A DNA stretch of 9,420 nucleotides from SIG636 sp045604285 (GTDB lineage: Bacteria > Bacillota > Clostridia > Oscillospirales > CAG-382): positions 1-9,420 of the forward strand of contig JAZUNS010000082.1 in assembly GCA_045604285.1 (NCBI GenBank). The letters are read 5' to 3'. The notes under the pieces were generated by a model that did no database searches, was not told the origin of the DNA, and saw only the letters and a program-made list of their open reading frames with translations. This document shows positions 5,286-9,420 of this stretch, in pieces (within the stretch, counting starts at the first letter, position 1; every line of letters starts with the position of its first letter). The translations under genes were made by a program, and so were the position numbers.

Positions 5286-8200
5286 ATGTCAATATTAAAG
5301 ACTTTTAAACAATGTTTGTCGTTGGTTTTTGCAGCGGCTTTCGTTATAGGCTGTATGGTAATTACACCGATAGTCAACGATATCGAAGCCTCGGCAAGCA
5401 GCGGTTATTATACGTGGAGCGGATACTCTACCTATCTTAAGGGTGTAGGGTCCGAGGCTAATCCTTTCCTTATATCAAGTCCTAATGATTTGGCGTATTT
5501 CCGCAAGCAGGTAGCGTTAAGCACGGGTACCATTACTTACTACGATAATAACGATACTACCACTACCGCAAAAACCAAGGATGCGGACAGTTGCTATTAT
5601 AGGCTCACCTGCGATATATACTACAACGATCCCAACGGTGAAGAGTGGAAGACCTGGTCGTCTTCCGTGGCACCTACCAACGGCGGCGGAAGCGCACATA
5701 CTTGGACCCCTCCCGGATATGCCGACGAAAGCAACCGACGCTTTGAAGGTGGCTTTGACGGTGCAGGCTATACCATTTACGGTATGTATATAGTTCATAC
5801 CGATTCCAACTGTGTAGGCTTTATCGGCACCGCCCGCTATGCTACCATAGAGAACCTTACCCTTGCCCGGGGGTACGTAGAGGGTGCCAATCTTGTAGGC
5901 GGCTTTTTGGGTCAGTCCAAGGTTGGCGTTGACGTTGTCAATTGTACAAGCGATCTGCGTGTAAAGGGTAAGTCGGGTGTAGGCGGTTTTATCGGCGGTA
6001 ACGCAGTTAACGGTTCATCCTTATCCGTTGACGCAGATGTAACCAACGAACCAACCGTTCCCAGCTTTGCGGCATACGGCTGCGTAAATAACTCAACAGT
6101 TTCCGGCACAAGCTACGCAGGCGGCATTGTGGGTTATATAAGCGCAGGCGCCTCCAGAGCGCAGTTTGAAAAGTGCGAAAACAATGCAACGATAAGTGCT
6201 GCACAAAGCTGTGCCGGCGGTATAGTCGGCGGTACCCGTTTGGTGGACGGATACGGTCACAATGTGATCCAATCCTGCATAAATAACGGTACCGTAAAGG
6301 GCAGCACCGGCAGTACCACCGCAGATACCTATAACTATACCGGCGGTATAGTCGGCTGCGGCAGAGCCACCGAGATATATTCCTGCATAAACAACGGTAC
6401 GGTAAAGAGCGTTGGTAAATACGTTGCGGGCATATCCGGCGGGAACAACACTGCAGATCCTCACGCTAACGGAAGAATCTTCTACAGCTATAATACGGGT
6501 ACAATTACAGGCTCGTCCTATACCGGCGGTATTGTCGGCGTAGGTAAAAGTATGAATATAAATATGTGCGGCAACGTGGGCAACGTAACGGGCACCGCTT
6601 ACGTGGGCGGCATCTCAGGTAGGTCAAGCGGTGTCACCGATAAGCGTGACTCCGAGCTTTACGATTGCTACAACACCGGCACTGTAACCTCCTCCAACGG
6701 AAGTGCCAGCGTTGCCGGTATTATAGGCGATGTATACTGTGAAGGCACCGTTGACGATAACAAATACGTAAAGGTAAAAAGGTGTATAAACTTAGGCTCG
6801 GTATCAAGCGGCAGAGCAATATGCTACACCTCCTCTACTTTAAAAAACAGTGCCGGCACAGGCTTGTTTGCATATACAAACTATAACACTACCTGCTTTG
6901 GCGTAAGCGGCGTAAACACCAATTTCGACGGCGGTACCGCCGTAAGCTCACTTGCGTTACCCGAGGTGTTGTCAACACTCAACGCCGCCTCCGCCGATAC
7001 GTGGAGGGCAGGATATCCCTTTCCCACCTTAAATAAAATTCCTTACAGCCTGCAGAATTATAACGGCAGAGCAAATATGTTTGCTTCTGCGGCAATAACC
7101 GTAAATGACGGTCCCGTGCTTTCCGCCAGGGTTTCCGTAAATACAAGCGGCAGCTATTACGGCACCGTCTCCGCAAACGCCATAAGTTACGGCGTGCTGG
7201 TTGCCAAGGAAGAAGCTTTGGGCGATGCCGAGCTTACGGCAGACCACCCTTCCGCACAGAGCTATATCGGCAGTTTTTCCGACAATAGCTTTACTGCCGT
7301 AATATCCGGTCAATCCGTAGACGAATATGACGATATGCTTGTCGTGCGTCCCTATGCAAGCTTCACCGCAAACGGTCAAACCGTATACGTTTACGGTGCA
7401 ACGGCAGAAACCTCGTATTACACCGCCGACGGAGGCAAAAATGTTTCCGCAGTTAACGAAACAGCCGCATTCACTTGTCAGGAAAAGATTTACGTTCTTG
7501 TGGGCGGCACTAACAAAATAGAGTACAGCTTTGACTCTGCAAGCAGGGAAGACAGCGTAAGCTTTGTTTCCTCCGACCCTTCCGTTGCAACCGTTTCCAA
7601 GGGCAAAGTAACGGGCGTTTCCGAAGGTATAACCAGCGTTGCTGTCACCTTTACCGGTGACTGGGGCTCCAAAACCTTGCATTGCCAAGTAAACGTCCTT
7701 GCCGACCTTACCGAAGGCGTGTTTGCTAACCAGTATGCAGAGCAGGACGGTAAATTCCGCCTGCACACTAACGAGCTGCAGCAGATAGCAACGTCCATAA
7801 CCAAAAACGACGGCTCCGTTATAGACTATAACGGCACCGTCATAATGATAGACGGCGGCAATAATAACTCTAAATCCCTTGAATACCTGTTAGAGCTTAG
7901 AGAGGAATTCCTGGCAGACGGTCTTGCCTCCGGCGCACTTACAGAGCCGCAGTATTACCGGCTTAAGCTTTCCAAGAAATGCCAGATACAGCTTATAAGC
8001 TTTATTACCCATTGGCATTCCGACCATATTCACGCACTAAGATACGTAATAAGTAAAAGTCCATATGTAAACATCAAAAAGATGTATACTACTAAGGACC
8101 CCACCGGTACGACGGCAAAAGGCTACACTAACTACATTAATGCTTTTGATTCCATGGTCAGCAACCTGCTTACCTACAGTCCCGATCTGGTACCAACTCA

Positions 8201-9269
8201 ATTAGCTTTCGAAACTCGAAAAATGCGTTACTTCAACAGCTGTAACGCCCTTTCCACTACGGATACAAGCTATCCCATATCCGTAACCATGTGTACCCCT
8301 AAGGATTGGAGTACGCAGTCCTCCATAAACGGAAATCAAACTAATTGGAACAACTGCTCTTCAACCTGGTATCTTATTGAGTATGCAGGTGTTAAGCTCT
8401 TGTTCACGGGCGACAGCTATGCCACCAACGTAGGCACTACCTATACCGCAAATAAAACCAGCGGTTCTACCGGTGTAGACCATATGCTTTCGCTGCATAA
8501 ATCCGTAATAAATACAGATATCGATTTTCTCGATTGTAACCATCACGGCAGAGGAGCTTTCGTTCCCAACCTATTTACCGAAACCCAGCCTTCAATTGTT
8601 TTTGCGGGTGTTTATTTCGGGCAAGAGGACGTTGACCTTGCCAGCCTTGCCGTTAAGACTGCCGACGTATATCTCGGCGGTGACGGCGGCCACGTGTTCG
8701 TTATAGATTCCACCGGCACCATAAATACCGACGGTGCCAAAGCTGCATATTACAAAAACGCCTCGGGCCATGCAATAAGAAATCATATAACCATGCACTA
8801 CAACGTAGACCTGCCGGTTGTGAAGCCTGCTGTAGAAAAGATAGCGGCAACGGGCATAACCCTTTCCGCAAGCTCGCTTACCGTCCTTAACGGTAGAACA
8901 AAGGCACTTACGGCTACGGTGCTTGGGGAGGATGCAACGGATAAAACCGTTGTGTGGACCGTAAGCGACCCTACGGTGCTTTATACCGACGGCGCCAACG
9001 TAAGCGCACTTAAGGCGGGTACGGTTACCGTCACTGCAAGCTCGGGCGGCTATTCTGCTACTTGTTCCGTTACCGTTTTAAACCTCTTGGGCGACGTTAA
9101 CGTGGACGGCGTAGTCTCGGTAAGCGATCTTTTGATATTGGAAAACGTCGTTAGGGGCACTGCAGACCTTACAGATTTAGTGCTTACCGGCGGCGACATG
9201 AATTACGACGAAGTAATAGGCGGTTTGGACGTAATAATGGTAGAAAATGTAATTCTCGGTAAGCAATAA
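5286..9269 (+). CDS. Secreted beta-helix / metallo-beta-lactamase-fold hydrolase with C-terminal dockerin
   Basis: A 1327-residue exported protein. ATG 5286 is preferred over ATG 5280 on SD spacing. Order (residues from 5286): signal peptide 1-37 (cleavage near EASA); GLUG-like right-handed beta-helix about 150-535 with nine G-G-[IF]-x-G turns (GGIVG, GGISG, GGFIG); Ig-like segment about 600-712; Big_2-like domain about 730-806; metallo-beta-lactamase fold about 811-1146; second Big_2-like domain about 1185-1265; type I dockerin about 1268-1325. MBL motifs: IDGG (855-858), HWHSDH (909-914), TGD (1041-1043), NHHG (1085-1088) and GGDGGHVFVI (1131-1140). This set, with no histidine between H916 and D1043, resembles ComEC-type extracellular MBL domains and phosphorylcholine esterases rather than true beta-lactamases, which have a third-motif His. 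The likely reaction is phosphodiester cleavage (inference); the substrate is unknown. The beta-helix and Big_2-like modules probably serve binding or spacing. Confidence 0.93.
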   Translation: MSILKTFKQCLSLVFAAAFVIGCMVITPIVNDIEASASSGYYTWSGYSTYLKGVGSEANPFLISSPNDLAYFRKQVALSTGTITYYDNNDTTTTAKTKDADSCYYRLTCDIYYNDPNGEEWKTWSSSVAPTNGGGSAHTWTPPGYADESNRRFEGGFDGAGYTIYGMYIVHTDSNCVGFIGTARYATIENLTLARGYVEGANLVGGFLGQSKVGVDVVNCTSDLRVKGKSGVGGFIGGNAVNGSSLSVDADVTNEPTVPSFAAYGCVNNSTVSGTSYAGGIVGYISAGASRAQFEKCENNATISAAQSCAGGIVGGTRLVDGYGHNVIQSCINNGTVKGSTGSTTADTYNYTGGIVGCGRATEIYSCINNGTVKSVGKYVAGISGGNNTADPHANGRIFYSYNTGTITGSSYTGGIVGVGKSMNINMCGNVGNVTGTAYVGGISGRSSGVTDKRDSELYDCYNTGTVTSSNGSASVAGIIGDVYCEGTVDDNKYVKVKRCINLGSVSSGRAICYTSSTLKNSAGTGLFAYTNYNTTCFGVSGVNTNFDGGTAVSSLALPEVLSTLNAASADTWRAGYPFPTLNKIPYSLQNYNGRANMFASAAITVNDGPVLSARVSVNTSGSYYGTVSANAISYGVLVAKEEALGDAELTADHPSAQSYIGSFSDNSFTAVISGQSVDEYDDMLVVRPYASFTANGQTVYVYGATAETSYYTADGGKNVSAVNETAAFTCQEKIYVLVGGTNKIEYSFDSASREDSVSFVSSDPSVATVSKGKVTGVSEGITSVAVTFTGDWGSKTLHCQVNVLADLTEGVFANQYAEQDGKFRLHTNELQQIATSITKNDGSVIDYNGTVIMIDGGNNNSKSLEYLLELREEFLADGLASGALTEPQYYRLKLSKKCQIQLISFITHWHSDHIHALRYVISKSPYVNIKKMYTTKDPTGTTAKGYTNYINAFDSMVSNLLTYSPDLVPTQLAFETRKMRYFNSCNALSTTDTSYPISVTMCTPKDWSTQSSINGNQTNWNNCSSTWYLIEYAGVKLLFTGDSYATNVGTTYTANKTSGSTGVDHMLSLHKSVINTDIDFLDCNHHGRGAFVPNLFTETQPSIVFAGVYFGQEDVDLASLAVKTADVYLGGDGGHVFVIDSTGTINTDGAKAAYYKNASGHAIRNHITMHYNVDLPVVKPAVEKIAATGITLSASSLTVLNGRTKALTATVLGEDATDKTVVWTVSDPTVLYTDGANVSALKAGTVTVTASSGGYSATCSVTVLNLLGDVNVDGVVSVSDLLILENVVRGTADLTDLVLTGGDMNYDEVIGGLDVIMVENVILGKQ
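5892..6728 (+). repeat. GLUG-type beta-helix coding repeats
   Basis: Nine imperfect modules of roughly 25-45 residues, each with a G-G-[IF]-x-G turn and usually a following C-x-N-x-G-x-[VI] strand such as CINNGTVK. Some copies are close in DNA as well: 6273-6299 and 6381-6407 differ at two bases of 27, and a 17-base stretch ccggcggtatagtcggc is identical at 6214-6230 and 6340-6356. This points to fairly recent internal duplication. Confidence 0.8.
7716..8723 (+). other. ComEC-like metallo-beta-lactamase catalytic domain
   Basis: Zinc-site codons: HWHSDH at 8010-8027, the TGD aspartate at 8412-8414, NHHG at 8538-8549. A segment of about 50 residues separates IDGG from HWHSDH, longer than in minimal MBL folds and mostly helical in character (SLEYLLELREEFLADGL), perhaps a cap over the active site. 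All expected metal ligands of the ComEC group are present, so the domain is probably active. Confidence 0.85.
9087..9260 (+). other. Type I dockerin module of the MBL protein
   Basis: First loop GDVNVDGVVSVSD (ligands D,N,D,S,D), then LLILENVV; second loop GDMNYDEVIGGLD (D,N,D,G,D), then VIMVENVI. The halves are less alike than in the amidase dockerin, and the contact positions (V-S / G-L and I-L / M-V) differ from the amidase's S-L / L-K. The protein ends two residues after the module. Confidence 0.87.
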
Positions 9270-9280
9270 TAACCACAAAA

Positions 9281-9300
9281 AGCGAGGCGAAAGCCTCGCT
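9281..9300 (-). terminator. GAAA-loop hairpin, terminator on the minus-strand reading
   Basis: A perfect 8-bp stem, AGCGAGGC / GCCTCGCT, with a GAAA tetraloop (plus strand), 11 nt after the MBL gene stop. The T-run lies on the minus-strand side (GCTTTTTGTGG), so by the intrinsic-terminator model it works best for transcription arriving from the right; on the plus strand it lacks a U-tract and would be at most a weak stop or 3' protective stem. Confidence 0.6.
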
Positions 9301-9420
9301 CAGACCGCTGACAAAGGCACAGAACACGAAAAACATAAAAGATCAATTACAACAAAGTAGATAAGTCGGGAATTTATCCCGACTTATCTGCAATTTATCG
9401 TATTTTTTCGTTCAAAACGA
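9301..9420. other. Right-edge intergenic stretch with a second long hairpin; no gene callable
   Basis: A perfect 13-bp stem, AGATAAGTCGGGA, with a 5-nt loop lies at 9359-9389. On the plus strand a T6 run follows 13 nt later (9403-9408); on the minus strand the following bases are TACTTTGTTG. Minus-strand frames that could be the tail of a gene (for example one ending ...VLNEKIR-stop) enter from the right edge, but too few codons are visible to call it. The two hairpins together fit a convergent gene end. Confidence 0.5.

Noticed and set aside
8010..8549. True beta-lactamase (antibiotic resistance) reading of the MBL domain
   Set aside because: No third-motif histidine lies between HWHSDH and TGD, and NHHG and GGDGGHVFVI match ComEC-type hydrolases; the multidomain dockerin context also argues against resistance.
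5517..8798. Open frames of 61-245 codons in other frames of the MBL-dockerin gene
   Set aside because: All are shadows; they are rich in Cys/Gly/Arg without any motif and lack ribosome binding sites.
1..9420. CRISPR array, tRNA, rRNA, insertion sequence, prophage or riboswitch
   Set aside because: No regularly spaced direct repeats with unique spacers, no cloverleaf or rRNA-like segment, no transposase, no integrase and no long structured leader was seen; the leaders are all short.

Overview
The window looks like chromosomal DNA of an anaerobic, probably gut-dwelling member of the Clostridia (Ruminococcaceae/Oscillospiraceae-like). The evidence is a biotin-type sodium-pump decarboxylase subunit, an MnmM/YtqB-type tRNA methyltransferase, strong AGGAGG-type ribosome binding sites, and two secreted proteins that end in type I dockerins, the docking module of cellulosome-like assemblies. 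This assignment is inference; there is no rRNA or marker gene to prove it.

Left half, all on the minus strand. The window opens inside the N-terminal 162 codons of a sodium-translocating decarboxylase beta subunit (1-486). It has its own near-consensus promoter, which abuts the stop codon of the next gene, and a small hairpin between its Shine-Dalgarno sequence and its ATG. Upstream of it lie a Crp/Fnr-family regulator (565-1218) and the tRNA methyltransferase mnmM (1219-1794). These two are joined stop-to-start (TAAATG) and so probably form one coupled operon. A 13-bp hairpin (1817-1846) separates them from a large secreted protein (1865-4333): signal peptide, zinc peptidoglycan amidase (Amidase_2), SH3-like domain, two InlB-type repeats, discoidin-like domain and dockerin.

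Centre. The 214-bp divergent region 4334-4547 holds one well-formed sigma-A-type promoter facing each way and a 7-bp-arm palindrome between them.

Right half, plus strand. First comes a small four-helix membrane protein with a TTG start and a Gly/Ser-rich external loop (4548-5132), followed by a clear intrinsic terminator. Next is a 1327-residue secreted protein (5286-9269): signal peptide, nine-module GLUG-type beta-helix, Ig-like segment, Big_2-like domain, a ComEC-like metallo-beta-lactamase-fold hydrolase, a second Big_2-like domain and a dockerin. The last 150 bp contain two strong hairpins and no gene that can be called.

Working together: the most interesting inference is that both large proteins are non-cellulolytic clients of a dockerin/cohesin surface or extracellular complex. 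One attacks peptidoglycan; the other carries a zinc hydrolase of the ComEC/phosphorylcholine-esterase-like group, possibly acting on nucleic acid or a cell-wall phosphodiester. No cohesin or scaffoldin is encoded here, so the partner must lie elsewhere.
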